Counted from the first letter of the stretch, positions 10,712 to 23,618 are shown. The stretch is 64,000 nt of DNA from Haematobia irritans (GCF_050003625.1 NC_134398.1:203788583-203852582), one strand, 5' to 3'. The notes: generated by a model from the sequence alone, not told the origin. Made by a program: numbers and translations.

Positions 10712-12587
10712 AGTGTTCCGGAATCACAATTTACGAAAACTATTCCACTTTTGTAGTGCACTTGATTAAAAGGTGTCACAACATGGCAAAAAGGTGGCAC
10801 AGAAATGTAACAAATACGATTATTAACGGCATAAGAAAAAAAAAGTGACACAAAATTTTCCACGCTTAAAAAGTGACAAATTTGCCACCTATGTGGCACA
10901 ACGGGATGGACGTTCTTCAGAACTGCTTCAGAAAGAATAAATTCTGACGGATGAATCATTTCGAGACGTGAAGAGGACCATATTCGGTCAGTAATGTTAA
11001 TAAATTAAGTAATTGTTTTTTTTTCAGTGTATCATATTTGATTCTACTCTCAATTTTGCTTAAAAAAATTAGGTTATACTCAGCAGGAAATAAATGTTCT
11101 TTTCATGCAGTAAATTTATTTCTTGCATGAAGTTTCGTTTGTAGTTTATAGACTGATGAATTGATGATTGTATATCCTCTCAACATCGCCACATCATCTT
11201 ACATTAAAGGCGAAATTATAAATAACACATTGTAAACTTGTTTTTTTTTTTTTTTAAATGCCATTATTCTCCGAATTGACTCTAATGAAGCGTGCTACAA
11301 CATGGGATTACAAAAATTACAATTATGACTGCAATAACCGGGAACTGGAGCGATGGAAATTCCCATAAGAGAAATTTTTGAATTTTCAATTATTGATTGT
11401 TTTTAGATCCGTGCCGTTTTCTCGTAATCTTTTGTGCAAATTTATTTTTTCTAAAATTGCAAAAGAACTTTTTTTTTTTCGTTTAAGCGATGTGTGACGT
11501 TCGAAGTTTACATGTCTACTAGACAATAAAACATTTCATATTAAATAAAAAAATCACACATATAAAAATAAACATCTGACTAATGCGGACTGTAAAATAC
11601 CCTAAAGTATTAATTGGAAATATCAATCTGTGGTTTCAATACTAGAATACCCAAAAAATTGGGAAGTTTTTCCCAAGAATACACTTCCGGAGATGAGCTT
11701 ATTTTTCACTTCAAAAGAGGTTGTTTTGAGGTGAATTATATAAAAATCATTATTATTTTTTCAAAGGAAATCCGAATTATTGGAGAAGCATTACATCTAA
11801 AGAACTGAAGCAATGAATGAATGCACCGGAAGCTTAAAATAGGGTTATTACTTCGAGCCTATGACAATACATTGCTTCTGTTCCGATTTTTTCAGAACTT
11901 AAGAATCCAAAACTTACAAAATCGCTATAGGGTTGTAATATTACGAGTAGAAATGTAGGTAATGAGTAATTCCATTGAAACATTTTGCGGTCTTGATAAA
12001 TGATATCGCAATAGACATCGAAGAGTGAAATATAAATAAATAGAATACAAAAGACATAATAAATCTTCCGAAAAAAGAAAACTGCGGACCCGCCCTATTC
12101 CATACGATACAAAAACTTACAAATTTTTGTAATCGATGGATTGCTTTCGTATACGCTTATAGTCATTGTTTCTTAAAATCCTTTAGCGTTTGATAGATAT
12201 TTCAGACTATATTGCATGAACTATAGAATAGCTGATATGAATTGCAACCAACCTCATTTTCCTATCATTTCTATACAGCTCGTCTGATAGCCGACAGAAT
12301 TATTTCAGTAACAGTTAATTTTATTATTTACATGTTTACAAAAGCATTTTTATCTATTGCATTCAGAAATACAATTATATGTGATGGAGTTCAAGTGTAA
12401 TAGTGTGATTGATATATGTTTGACTGGAAAACTACAAGTGGCTATCATTAGAGCCCTCTACACCCTCAAAAAATATCGCTTCTGTAACATATACTCCCAA
12501 ACATATTCTGCATCAAGCATATGTAAAAATTTATTCACATCAGGATTGGTCCAAACAAAATATTGTTTTCATAGTTCAAACACGTTA
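10712..12587. other. Unassigned AT-rich DNA between arrays 2 and 3
   Basis: No recognised element. A 116-codon minus-strand frame (10959-10609, true ATG) runs through the array edge and has no domain signature. It is most likely fortuitous. Homopolymer tracts occur near 11240 and 11470. Confidence 0.4.
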
Positions 12588-15500
12588 TTATTTCTATAGA
12601 AATAAACTTTTGAGAAATGTTACTATTGAAATAAAATGTTGAAAAAATTTTCTATAGAAATATAAAAAATTGTCTATAAAAATAAAATTTTGGATAATTT
12701 TCAATAGAATTAAAATTTTGAAAACATTTTCTATAAAAAAATTTTCTTTACAAATATAATTTTGCTAAAAAATTGTATAGAAATACAATAATAAAAAAAA
12801 CATTTTGAGAAAATTTTCTATAGAAATATACTTTTGGGGAAAATTTCCTATACAATTCAAATTTTGAGAAAATTTTCTATAGAAATATACTTTTGAGAAA
12901 ACTTTCTATATAATTCAAATTTTGAGAAAATTTTCTATAGGAATAAAATATTGAGATAATTATCTATAGAATTAAAATTTTGTGAAAATTTTCTATAGAA
13001 TTAAAATTTTCTATAGAAGTACAATTTTGGGAAAATTTTCTTTAGAAATACAATTTTGGGAAAATTTTCTATAGAAATACAATTTTGAGAAAATTTTCTT
13101 TAGAAATAAAATTTTGGGAAAATTTTCTATAGAAATATACTTTTGAGAAAATTTTCTATAGAAATATACTATTGAGAAAACTTTCTATAGAATTCAAATT
13201 TTGAGAATTTTTTCTATAGAATAAAATTTGGGAAAATTTTCTAAAGAAATATAATTTTGGGAAAATTTTCTAAAGAAATAAAATTTTGAGAAAATTTTCT
13301 ATAGAATTTAAGTTTAGAGAAAATTCTCTATAGAAATGAAATTTTGAGAAAATTTTCTAAAGAAATAAAATTTTGAGAAAATTTTAGAAAACTTTCTAAA
13401 GAAATATAATTTTTAGAAAATTTTCTAAAGAAATAAAATTTTGAGATAATTTTCTACAGAATTAAAACTTTGCGAAAATTTTCTATAGAATTAAAATTTT
13501 GAGAAAATTTTCTTTAGAAATAAAATATTCTGTAGCAATATAATTTTGCAAAAAATTTCTATAGAAATACAATAAAAAAATAAAATTTTGAAAAAATTTT
13601 CTATAGAAATATACTTTTGGGAAAATTTCCTATACAATTCAAATTTTGAGAAAATTTTCTATAGAAATATACTTTTGAGAAAACTTTCTATAGAATTCAA
13701 ATTTTGAGTAAATTTTCTATAGAAATAACATTTTGAGATAATTATCTATTGAATTAAAATTTTGAAAATTTTTTCTATAGAAATACAATTTTGGGAAAAT
13801 TTTCTAAAAAAATAAAATTTTGAGAAAATTTTCTACAGAATTTAAGTTTAGAGAAAATATTCTATAGAAATAAAATTTTGAGAAAATTTTCTATAGAAAT
13901 AAAATTTTGAGAAAATTTTCTATAGAAATATAATATAACTTTTATAGAAATATAATTTTGAGAAAATTTTCTAACGAAATATAATTTTGAGATAATTTTC
14001 TATAGAAATAAAATTTTGAGAAAATTTTCTATAGAAATAAAATTTTCAGAAAATTTTCTATAGAAATAAAATTTTCAGAAAATTTTTTATAGCAATAAAA
14101 TTTTGAGAAAATTTTTTATAAATTTAAATTTCAAGAAAATTTTCTATAGAAATAAAATTTTGAGAAAATTTTCTAAAGAAATAAAATTTTGAAAAAATTT
14201 TCTAAAGAAATAAAATTTTGACAAAATTAGCTATAGAAATAAAATTTTGAAACATTTTTCTGTATAAATACAATTTTGGGAAAATTTTCTAAAGAAATAC
14301 AATTTTGGGAAAATTTTCTAGAGAAATAAAATTTTGAGAAAATTTTCTATAGAAATAACATTTTGAGATAATTATCTATAGAATTAAAATTTTGAAACAT
14401 TTTTCTGTATAAATACAATTTTGGGAAAATTTTCTAAAGAAATACAATTTCTAGAGAAATAAAATTTTGAGAAAATTTTCTGTAGAATTTAAGTTTAGAG
14501 AAAATTTTCTATAGAAATAAAATTTTCAGAAAATTTTCTATAGAAATAAAATTTTCAGAAAATTCTCTATAGAAATAAAATTTTGAGAAAATTTTATATT
14601 ATAATTTTGGGAAAATTTTCTAAAGAAATAAAATTTTGAGAAAATTTTCTATAGAATTAAAATTTTGAGAAAATTTTCTATAGAAATAAAATTTTGAGAA
14701 AATTTTCTATAGAAATAAAATTTTGAGAAAATTTTCTATTATAATTTTGGGAAAATTTTCTAAAGAAATAAAATTTTGAGAACATTTTCTAGAAATAACA
14801 TTTTGAGATAATTATCTATAGAATTAAAATTTTGAAACATTTTTCTGTATAAATACAATTTTGGGAAAATTTTCTAAAGAAATACAATTTCTAAAGAAAT
14901 ACAATTCTAGAGAAATAAAATTTTGAGAAAATTTTCTTTAGAATTTAAGTTTAGAGAAAATTTTCTATAGAAATAAAATTTTCAGAAAATTTTCTATAGA
15001 AATAAAATTTTCAGAAAATTCTCTATAGAAATAAAATTTTGAGAAAATTTTTTATTATAATTTTGGAAAAATTTTCTAAAGAAATAAAATTTTGAGAAAA
15101 TTTTCTATAGAATTAAAATTTTCAGAAAATTTTCTATAGAAATAAAATTTTGAGAAAATTTTCTATTATAATTTTGGGAAAATTTTCTATAGAAATAAAA
15201 TTTTAAGATAATTATCTATAGAATTAAAATTTTCAGAAAATTTTCTATAGAAATAAAATTTTCTATAGAAATAAAATTTTGAGAAAATTTTCTATTATAA
15301 TTTTGGGAAAATTTTCTAAAGAAATAAAATTTTGAGAACATTTTTTATAAATTTAAATTTTGAGAAAATTTTCTATAGAAATATAATTTCAAAAAAATTT
15401 TCTATAGAAATAAAATTTTTTAGAAAACTTTTATACAAATATAATTTTGAGAAAATTTTCTAAAGAAATAAAATTTCTATAGAAATATAATTTCAAAAAA

Positions 15501-16105
15501 ATTTTCTATAGAAATAAAATTTTGAGAAAATTTTCTATAGAAATAAAATTGTCAGAAAATTTTTATAAATTTAAATTTCAAGAAAATTTTCTATAGAAAT
15601 AAAATTTTTTAGAAAACTTTCTATAGAAACATAATTTTGAAAAAATTTTCTAAAGAAATAAAATTTTGAGACAATTTTCTATAGAATTAATATTTTGCGA
15701 AAATTTTCTATAGAATTTAAATATTGAGATAATTTTCTATAGAAATAAAATTTTGAGAAAATTTTCTTTAGAAATAAAATTTTCAGAAAATTTTCTATAG
15801 AAATAAAATTTTCAGAAAATTTTCTATAGTTATAAAATTTTGAGAAAATTTTCTATAGAATTTAAGTTTAGAGAAAATTTTCTATAGAAATAAAATTTTG
15901 AGAAAATTTTCTACAGAATAAAAATTTTGCGAAAATTTTCTATAGAATTAAAATTTTGCGAAAATTTTCTACAGAAATAAAATTTTAAGAAAATTTTCTG
16001 TAGAGATATAATTTTGAGAAAATTTTCTATATAAATATAATTTTGAGAAAATTTTCTATAGAAATAAAATTTTGACAAAATTAGCCAAAGAAATAACATT
16101 TTGAC
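12588..16105 (-). repeat. 29-bp satellite, array 3 (GAGAAAA variant)
   Basis: Reverse-orientation satellite in which most units carry TTTTGAGAAAATTTTC instead of the canonical GACAAAA, alongside a TTTTGGGAAAA subtype. Longer-period repeats are visible: a module beginning CTGTATAAATACAATTTTGG occurs near 14260, 14405 and 14845, and AATTTAAGTTTAGAG near 13305, 13840, 14485, 14943 and 15860. Spacings approximate multiples of 29. The array ends in the module shared with array 2. Confidence 0.95.
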
Positions 16106-16182
16106 GATATTTTTAATTTGGTAGATTTATGGTAAAATTTTCTTCAAATATTAGTAGACTATTTTCGGCATAAGTGGCAACC
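16106..16182 (+). other. Satellite edge module, second copy
   Basis: Contains TTTATGGTAAAATTTTCTTC, then TAGTAGACTATTTTCGGCAT and AAGTGGCAACC. It aligns with the array 2 edge (10629-10711) and more weakly with the satellite/153-bp-repeat junction inside family B. Confidence 0.65.
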
Positions 16183-16480
16183 GTGGTTGTAATCCGAAAC
16201 TTTATATGAGCCCGTTTCCCCATTCATATCATATTGGTTTCAAAAGAACACCTGAAGCGCCGAAAAGTATGCAAATATCTCAAAAATAATTAGAGAATGT
16301 ATGGCACTTTTTGTGCCACCTTTTCTTATTAAATACAGGTACTGCCTTCTGTTGTGAATGTTTTTAATAATATGTAGGAATTCTCAATTGAATATTTTTT
16401 GGTATTTCATGTTTTTTTAAGCCCGTAGTTTACCATGCTTTTCGAAATTGCATTATAGGAAAACAAAAAGGATTCCTTAC
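16183..16480. other. Unassigned intergenic or intronic DNA
   Basis: Runs from the array 3 edge to the minus-strand exon candidate. The sequence next to 16480 supplies that exon's 5' splice site (GTAAGG). No other feature is recognised. Confidence 0.3.
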
Positions 16481-16528
16481 CGTTGCACTCATTCATAAAC
16501 TTGCCATCATAAATGTTCCACTGTAAGT
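16481..16528 (-). CDS. Candidate internal coding exon (48 nt), gene unknown
   Basis: On the minus strand, an acceptor (TTTCTATTTATACTCTGCAG) precedes a 48-nt block ending in ACG at a strong GTAAGG donor. Only one frame is open and it reads LQWNIYDGKFMNECN, entering in phase 1 and leaving with one spare base. That phase matches the candidate at 8395-8429 about 8 kb downstream. The intervening DNA would be an intron made mostly of satellite. I cannot assign a family, and without transcript support this remains weak. Confidence 0.25.
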
Positions 16529-17224
16529 CTGCAGAGTATAAATAGAAATAAATTGAAGCATATCTACGTCATGAACGGAATGCACAATGCCATTATATGG
16601 CAATCTGACCCGGGCAACAGATTCACATGGCATGGCAGTTTTTTTTTTATTTTTTCTCTTAATGAAGTGGAAATTTAAAACCCAAAGCATTTGGCTCTTT
16701 CATGGTCTTCTGTAAGCCAAAGCAACAAAAAAAAACACAGTCTGACAATCAAATCAAGGGAGATACAAAAAAAACTATATCAAAAATTTAAATATCATGT
16801 GGGTGGTCTATGTGAATAAACGTTATTTTTAAGAATTCTGGTCACTTTTGATGTATATGCCAATCTAGCAAACCAAAAGAAAAAATCCACTCACAATTTC
16901 TATGGCTTGAAAATTAAACTACAAAAGCCAATTTGATTTATTTGCTTGATTTTTTTGCTTGGGCATAAAAATAAGGTCTTTTTTTGCATGACGACACTCT
17001 GGTGATGACATGAATAGAAGATATGCAAATTGTAGCGGAAATTTTTATTATATATTCCCCTCTTCTACTCTTATGGAGAGAGAGATAGACTTAAAAGTTT
17101 TCTTGCCCTTGTTATGAGAAAAAAACCTTGAACTTCATTTGCTATTTGTTGTTTGTCGTTGACTTTGGTGATTTTTTTTTGCTTGCCATGGTCTACTTAG
17201 TCCATGGATTTAGATGTCTAGCCT
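16529..17224. other. Unassigned DNA with homopolymer tracts
   Basis: AT-rich sequence between the exon candidate and family A copy A2. It shows no element signature and no open frame with a recognisable domain. Confidence 0.4.
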
Positions 17225-18909
17225 TTTTATACCCTGCTCCACACTGTGGAACAGGGTATTATAAGTTAGTGCATATGTTTGCAACACCCAGAAGGAGACG
17301 AGATAGACACATGGTGTCTTTGGCAAAAATGGTCAGGGTGGGCTCCTGAGTCGATATAGCCATGTCCGTCTGTCCGTCTGTCCGTCTGTCCGTCTGTCCG
17401 TGAACACATTTTGTAATCAAAGTCTAGGTCGCAGTTTTAGTCCAATCGACTTCAAATTTGGCACAAGTATGTGTTTTGGCTCAGAATAGATCCCTATTGA
17501 TTTTGGAAGAAATCGGATCAGATTTAGATATAGCTCCCATATATATATTTCGCCCGATATGGACTTATATGGCCCCAGAAGCCAGAGTTTTACCCTAATT
17601 GGCTTAAAATTTTGCAGAAGAAGAACAATTAGTACTATAGTCAAGTGTGCCAAATTTCATTGAAATCGGTTCAGATTTAGATATAGCTCCCGTATATATC
17701 TTTCGCCCGATATGCACTAATACGGTCCCAGAAGCCAGAGTTTTACACCAATTAGGTTGAAATTTTGCACAGGGAGTAGAATTAGCAGTGTAGTCAAGTG
17801 TGCAAAATTTTATTGAAATCGGTTCAGATTTAGATATAGCTCCCATATATATCGTTCGTCCGATTTACACTCATATGACCACAGAGGCCAATCTTTAGCT
17901 CCGATTTAGTTGAAATTTTGCACTGGGAGTAGAATTAGCATTGTAGCTATGTGTGCCAAATTTGGTTGAAATCGGTTCAGATTTAGATATATCTCCCATA
18001 TATAGCTTTCGCCCGATTTACAGTCATATGACCACAGAGGCCATTTTTTTGCTCCGATATAGTTGAAATTTTGCACAGGGAGTAGAATTAGCATTGTGGT
18101 TATGCGTGCCAAATTTGGTTGAAATCGGTTCAGATTTAGATATAGCTCCCATATATAGCTTTCGCCCGATTTACACTCATATGACCACAGAGGCAAATTT
18201 TTAACTCCGATTTAGTTTAAATTTTGCACAGGGAGTAGAATTAGCATTGTAGCTATGCGTGCCAAATTTGGTTGAAATCGGTTCAGATTTAGATATAGCT
18301 CCCATATATAGCTTTCGCCCGATTTACACTCATATGACCACAGAGGCAAATTTTTAACTCCGATTTAGTTTAAATTTTGCACAGGGAGTAGAATTAGCAT
18401 TGTAGCTATGCGTGCCAATTTCGGTTGAAATCGGTTCAGATTTAGATATAGCTCCCATATATATGTTTTTCTGATTTCGACAAAAATGGTCAAAATACCA
18501 ACATTTTCCTTGTAAAATCGCCACTGTTTAGTCGACAAGTTGTAAAAATGACTCTAATTTTCCTAAAATTCTAATACATGTATATCGAGCGATAAATCAT
18601 AAATAAACTTTTGCGAAGTTTCCTTAAAATTGCTTCAGATTTAAATGTTTCCCATATTTTTTTACTAACATTGTGTTCCACCCTAGTGCATTAGCCGAAT
18701 TAAATTTTGAGTCTGTAGATTGTGTAGAAGTCTATCAAATTCTGTCCAGATCGAGTGATATTTAAATGTATGTATTTGGGACAAACCTTTATATATAGCC
18801 CCCAACAGATTTGACGGTTGTGATATGGTATCGAAAATTTAGATCTACAAAGTGGTGCAGGGTATAATATAGTCGGCCCCGCCCGACTTTAGACTTTCCT
18901 TACTTGTTT
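17225..18909 (-). mobile_element. Family A Helentron-like element, copy A2 (longest)
   Basis: Reads from the minus-strand start at 18909 (AACAAGTAAGGAAAGTCTAA) to the 3' hairpin TATACCCTG...CAGGGTAT at 17228-17260. The body has several 153-bp tandem repeats; two neighbouring units around 18140 and 18290 are nearly identical, which suggests recent unequal exchange. The 5' part contains the AT-rich spacer (about 18480-18680) also seen in A4. A tetranucleotide run sits just inside the 3' end. Confidence 0.85.
17364..17401 (-). repeat. GTCY tetranucleotide run of A2
   Basis: Alternating GTCC/GTCT repeats, about nine units. A GTCY run next to a conserved core is a hallmark of dipteran mini-me/DINE-1 elements. 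The shorter run in A1 shows that its length varies between copies. Confidence 0.85.
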
Positions 18910-19287
18910 TATAATGGTAAAACGTTAGTTTGTTTAGCCAGACTTGTAGGAAATTATGTAAATGTCATCATTTGTTCGTCTCATTGACTTGAATTACATT
19001 TCATTTACATGGACTTGATTTTGACAGTCATGCTGATGACAAAAATTGGATTTTCAAGTGCGAAAATTGTCCATTAGCCACAGTGTTGTGAATATACAAG
19101 GAAATTTATCACACTTCTTAAGAGATTAAAAAAAATGGTTAAACTAAATTGAAATTAAATTTAAATAATTAAATTATTTTAAATTAAAAATTTTTAATAA
19201 AAAAATAATTTCAGTTAAAAAAATAGATTCACTTAATAATAAGTACATGTCTGATAGGCACAGTGTTTCGGATAATAAAAAAAATAA
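18910..19287. other. Unassigned spacer
   Basis: AT-rich, with no features recognised before the next satellite block. Confidence 0.4.
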
Positions 19288-20254
19288 CAGAAATAAAATT
19301 TTGAGAAAATTTTCCATAGAAATAAAATTTTGAGAACATTTTCTACATAAATAAAATTTTGACAAAATTTTCTATAGAAATACAATTTTGACAAAATTTA
19401 CTATAGAAATACAATTTTGACAAACTTACCTATTGAAATAAAATTTTTACAAAATTTTCTATAGAAATAAAATTTTGACAAAATTTTCTACAGAAATAAA
19501 TTTTTGACATAATTATCTATAGAAATAAAATGTTGACAAAACTATGTATAGACATAACATGTTGACAAAATTTTCTATATAAATAAAATTTTAAGAAAAT
19601 TTTATATAGAAATAAAATTAAATTTGTGAAAAATAATAAATAATTATACAATTTTAACAAATTTTTATAAAGGAATAAAACTTTTACAAACTTTTCTATA
19701 GAAATAAAACTTTGATAAAAAATTTGACAAAATTTTTTATAAAAATAAATTTTTGACAGAATTTTATAAAGGAATAAAATTTTGACAAACTTTTTTATAG
19801 AAATAAAATTTTGACAAACTTTTTTATAGAAATAAAATTTTGACACAATTTTTTATAGAAATAAAATGTTGACAAATTTTTCTATAACAAAATAAATTTT
19901 GTACAAAATTTTCTTTATATAATAAACAAAATTTATATATAATAAAAATTTCTATAAAAAAAAATTTGAGAAATTTTTCTTAGAAATAATTTTTTTTTAA
20001 TTTTTCTATAGAAATAAAAATTTGACAAAATTTTTTAAAGAAATAACATTTTGTGAAAATTTGTGAAAAAACAACATGAGAAAATTTTCTAAAGAAATAA
20101 AATTTTGACAAAATTTTCTATAGAAAAAAATTTTGACGAGAAATAAAATTTTGCAAAAAATCTTTATAAAAATAAAATTTTGACAAAATTTTATAAAGGA
20201 ATAAAATTTTGACAAAATTTTCTAAAGAAATACAATTTTTTAAAATTTTAACCA
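19288..20254 (-). repeat. 29-bp satellite, block 4 (reverse, degenerate)
   Basis: Reverse-orientation units with many indels and A-runs, for example 19600-19720 and 19900-20000. The period is often broken, which indicates decay. A 109-codon minus-strand frame here is a repeat artefact. The block is interrupted by family B copy B1 and resumes at 22047 in the same orientation, so it pre-dates that insertion. Confidence 0.9.
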
Positions 20255-20496
20255 AAAACAAGTATATACGGCCGTAAGTTCGGCCAGGCCGAATCTTATG
20301 TACCCTCCACCATGGATTGCGTAGGAACTTCTACTAAAGGCTGTCATCCACAATCGAATTACTTGGGTTGCGATAACACTTGCCGATGACAAGGTATCGT
20401 AAAACTTTTTAACACTGTCTTCTAAATTGTAAGTTAGTCCATAAGGGGTATATATTAAACAAAAAACAAGGCCGATTAAATAAGTATATAATTCAG

Positions 20497-20850
20497 TTTG
20501 ACAAAATTTTCTATAGAAATAAAATTTTGACAAAATTTTCTATAGAAATAAAAACTTGACAAAATTTTCTATAGAAATAAAATGTTGACAAAATTTTCTA
20601 TGGAAGTAAAATGTTGACAAAATTTTCTATAGAAATAAAATGTTGACAAAATTGTCTATAGAAATAAAATGTTGACAAAATTTTCTACAGAAATAATTTT
20701 TTACAAAATTTTCTATAGAAATAAAATTTTGACAAAATTTTCTATGGAAATAAAATGTTGACAAACATTGCTATAGAAATAAACTTTTTACAAAACTTTC
20801 TATAGAAATGAAATTTTGACAAAACTTTCTATAGTAATAAAATTTGACAA
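20497..20850 (-). repeat. 29-bp satellite embedded in B1
   Basis: About twelve units of the 29-bp satellite lie between the element's 5' segment (ending ATATAATTCAGTTTGAC) and its 153-bp repeats. Copies B3 and B4 have the same module at the same position, so the satellite is an internal component of family B and not only its target. Copies B2 and B5 lack it. Confidence 0.85.
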
Positions 20851-20899
20851 TTTTTACATGGGTGTTAGAGGCCATATACTAACGAAATGTACCAAATTT

Positions 20900-21740
20900 C
20901 AACCGCATCGGATGACTTTTGCTCCTCCAAGAGGCTCCGGAATTCAAATCTGGGGATCGGTTTATATGGGAGCTATATATAATTATGGGCCGATATGGAC
21001 CAATTTTTGCATGGTTGTTAGAGACCATATACTAACACCACGTACTAAATTTCAATTGGATCGGATGAATTTTGCTCATCCAAGAGGCTCCAGAGTTCAA
21101 ATCTGGGGATCGGTTTATATGGGAGCTATATATAATTATGGACCGATATGGACCAATTTTTGCATGCTTGTTAGAGACCGTATACTAACATCAGGTACCC
21201 AATTTCAAACGGATCGGATGAATTTTGCCCCTCCAATAGGCTGCGGAGGTCAAATCTGGGGATCGGTTTATATGGGAGCTATATATAATTATGGACCGAT
21301 ATGGACCTGTTTTTGCATGGTTGTTAGAGACCATATACTAACACCACGTACCAAATTTCAATCGGGTAGGATGAAGTTTGCTCCTCCAAGAGGCTCCGGA
21401 GGTCAAATCTGGGGATCGGTTTATATGGGAGCTATATATATTTATGGACCGATATGGACCAATTTTTGCATGGTTGTTAGAGACCGTATACTAACATCAG
21501 GTACCAAATTTCAACCGGATCGGATGAATTTTGCCCATCCAAGAGGCTCCGGAGGTCAAATCTGGGGATCGGTTTATATGGGGGCTATATATAATTATGG
21601 ACCGATATGGACCAATTTTTGCATGGTTGTTAGAGACCGTATACTAAGACCACGTACCAAATTTCAACCGGATCGGATGAATTTTGCTGCTCCGGAAGGC
21701 TCCGCAAGCCAAATTTGGGGATCGGTTTATATGGGGGCTA
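20900..21740 (+). repeat. 153-bp tandem repeats of B1, with a fortuitous 338-codon frame
   Basis: Successive units are spaced exactly 153 bp (for example GCTCCTCCAAGAGGCTC at 20921 and its counterpart at 21074). Since 153 is 51 codons, one frame stays open from 20816 to 21832 and encodes a 51-residue repeat (core QIWGSVYMGAIYNYGPIW). Other family B copies have the same frame repeatedly broken by stops, so a protein function is unlikely. Confidence 0.85.
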
Positions 21741-22046
21741 TACGTAAACGTGGGCCGATATGGCCCATTTTCAATACCATCCGACCTACATCAATAACAA
21801 CTACTTGTGCCAAGTTTCAAGTCGATAGCTAGTTTCGTTCGGAAGTTAGCGTGATTTCCACAGACGGACGGACAGCCGGACAGACGGACAGACGGACGGA
21901 CGGACGGACATGCTTAGATCGACTCAGAATTTCACCACGACCCAGAATATATATACTTTATGGGGTCTTAGAGCAATATTTCGATGTGTTACAAACGGAA
22001 TGACAAAGTTAATATACCCCCATCCTATGGTGGAGGGTATAAAAAA

Positions 22047-22505
22047 ATAGAAATAAAATTTTCAGAAAATTTTATATAGAAATAAAATTAAATTTGTGAA
22101 AAACTTTTCTATAAGAATATAAAATTTCAACAAAGTTTTATAAAGGAATAAAACTTTGACAAACTTTTCTAAATTTTCATAAAATTTTTTATAAAAATAA
22201 AATTTTGACAAACTTTTCTATAGAAATAAAATTTTGACAAACTTTTTTATAGAAATAAAATTTTGACAAAATTTTCTATAAAAAATTGAGAAAATTTCCT
22301 TAGAAATAAATTTTGTAAAAAATTTTCTATATATAATAAAAATTTATGTATATAATAAAAATGTTTATAAAAAAAATTTCAGAAATTTTTCTTAGAAATA
22401 AGTTTTTTATAAAATTTTCTATAGAAATAAAATTTTGACAAAATTTTTTAAAGACAGAAAATTTGTGAAAAAAAACAATATGAGGAAATTTTCTATAGAA
22501 AAAAA
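22047..22505 (-). repeat. 29-bp satellite, continuation of block 4
   Basis: Degenerate reverse-orientation units continuing across the B1 insertion and ending at family C copy 2. Confidence 0.85.
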
Positions 22506-23000
22506 TCTTGTTGTTTTCGATTTCAACTTAAAACCATGCATTGACTAAACTACGAGTGCAGCTTAACCAACAGAGGAAGCATGCTCAAAATAAACCCCGC
22601 CAACTGCACTCAAATCGATGATTTGAAGGTGAAAAAGGCAAAGAGATATGTTTGTACGAATTTATTTCGGCATAAGTCGGCTATCATGTAAAATCTTTTT
22701 TCGGAAGGTTCAAGTGTGGTTCATTGTTGGGTTTAATGAACTGCCTGAATTTATTCTGATAATTGGTTGATAGTTTTGCTGCAAGTAGAGGATGCTGAAG
22801 AGGAATTCTGTATTTCCGAAACGTGCGTCCATCCAACCATCTTGCAGTCTATAGGGCTTTGCCCAAATAAATTTGACAAACATTCTTTTCCTCTGTTGGT
22901 TAAGCTACACTTGTAGTTTAGTCAATGCATGGTTTTAAGCTGAAATCAAAAACAACAACAATGATTAAAGAACAAAACCAAAAATAACAAGACAAAACGA
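22506..23000. mobile_element. Family C element, copy 2
   Basis: Inverted ends of about 70 bp: ACTTAAAACCATGCATTGAC...GCTTAACCAACAGAGG on the left and CCTCTGTTGGTTAAGC...GCATGGTTTTAAGCTG on the right. The middle has the conserved ~160-bp segment (22720-22870) also present in the other C copies, plus a spacer shared with copy 1. It sits inside reverse satellite. No open frame is evident. Confidence 0.7.
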
Positions 23001-23618
23001 AAGAAATAAAATTTTGACAAACTTTTCTATAGAAATATAATTTTGACAAAAAAAATTTTTATAGAAATAAAATTTTGACAATATTTTATAAAGGAATAAA
23101 ATGTTGACAAACTTTTCTACAGAAATAAAATTTTGCGAAAATATTTTATAAAAATAAAATTTTGACAAAATATTTTATAGAAATAAAATTTTGACAAAAT
23201 TTTCTATAAAAAACTTAAAATTTTCTTAGAAATAAATTTTGTACAAAATTTTCTGTAGAAATAAAATTAAAAAAAAATTTGAGAAATTATACTAAGAAAT
23301 AATTTTTCTACGTAATTTTGATAAAATTTTCTATAGAAATAAATTCTTGACGAAAATATTTATAGAAATAAAATTTTGACAAAATTTTTTATAAAAATAA
23401 AATTTTGACAAAATATTTTATAGAAATAAAATTTTGGCAAAATTTTCTATAAAAAAATTAAAATTTTCTTAGAAATAAATTTTGTACAAAATTTTCTATA
23501 GAAATAAAATTTTCTATAAAAAAAATTTGAGAAATTTTTCTTAGAAATAATTTTTCTACAAAATTTTCTATAGAAATAAAATCTTGACAAAATTTCCTAT
23601 ACAAATAAAATTTTGACA
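23001..23618 (-). repeat. 29-bp satellite, reverse block after C2
   Basis: Reverse units, partly duplicated: the module TTTATAGAAATAAAATTTTG...AATTAAAATTTTCTTAG appears near 23170-23240 and again near 23410-23480, about 240 bp apart. Confidence 0.85.

Larger units (their letters stand above)
20255..22046 (+). mobile_element. Family B Helentron-like element, copy B1
   Basis: Begins AACAAGTATATACGGCCG followed by the 15-bp palindrome TTCGGCCAGGCCGAA, and ends with a hairpin built on TATACCCCC...GGAGGGTATA. In order it contains a unique 5' part, a 29-bp satellite block, about six 153-bp tandem repeats, a GGAC/CAGA tetranucleotide run (21859-21910), the conserved core ATGCTTAGATCGACTCAGAA, a short TA run and the 3' hairpin. 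It is flanked by satellite on both sides. No transposase is present, and a Rep/Helicase-bearing relative elsewhere in the genome is presumed to mobilise it. Confidence 0.85.

Noticed and set aside
10609..10959. 116-codon minus-strand frame with a true ATG
   Set aside because: It runs into satellite sequence and across the array edge module, with no recognisable domain.
20816..21832. 338-codon open frame as a repeat protein gene
   Set aside because: It follows exactly the 153-bp tandem repeats of a non-autonomous element. The same frame is broken in most other copies and no known domain appears.
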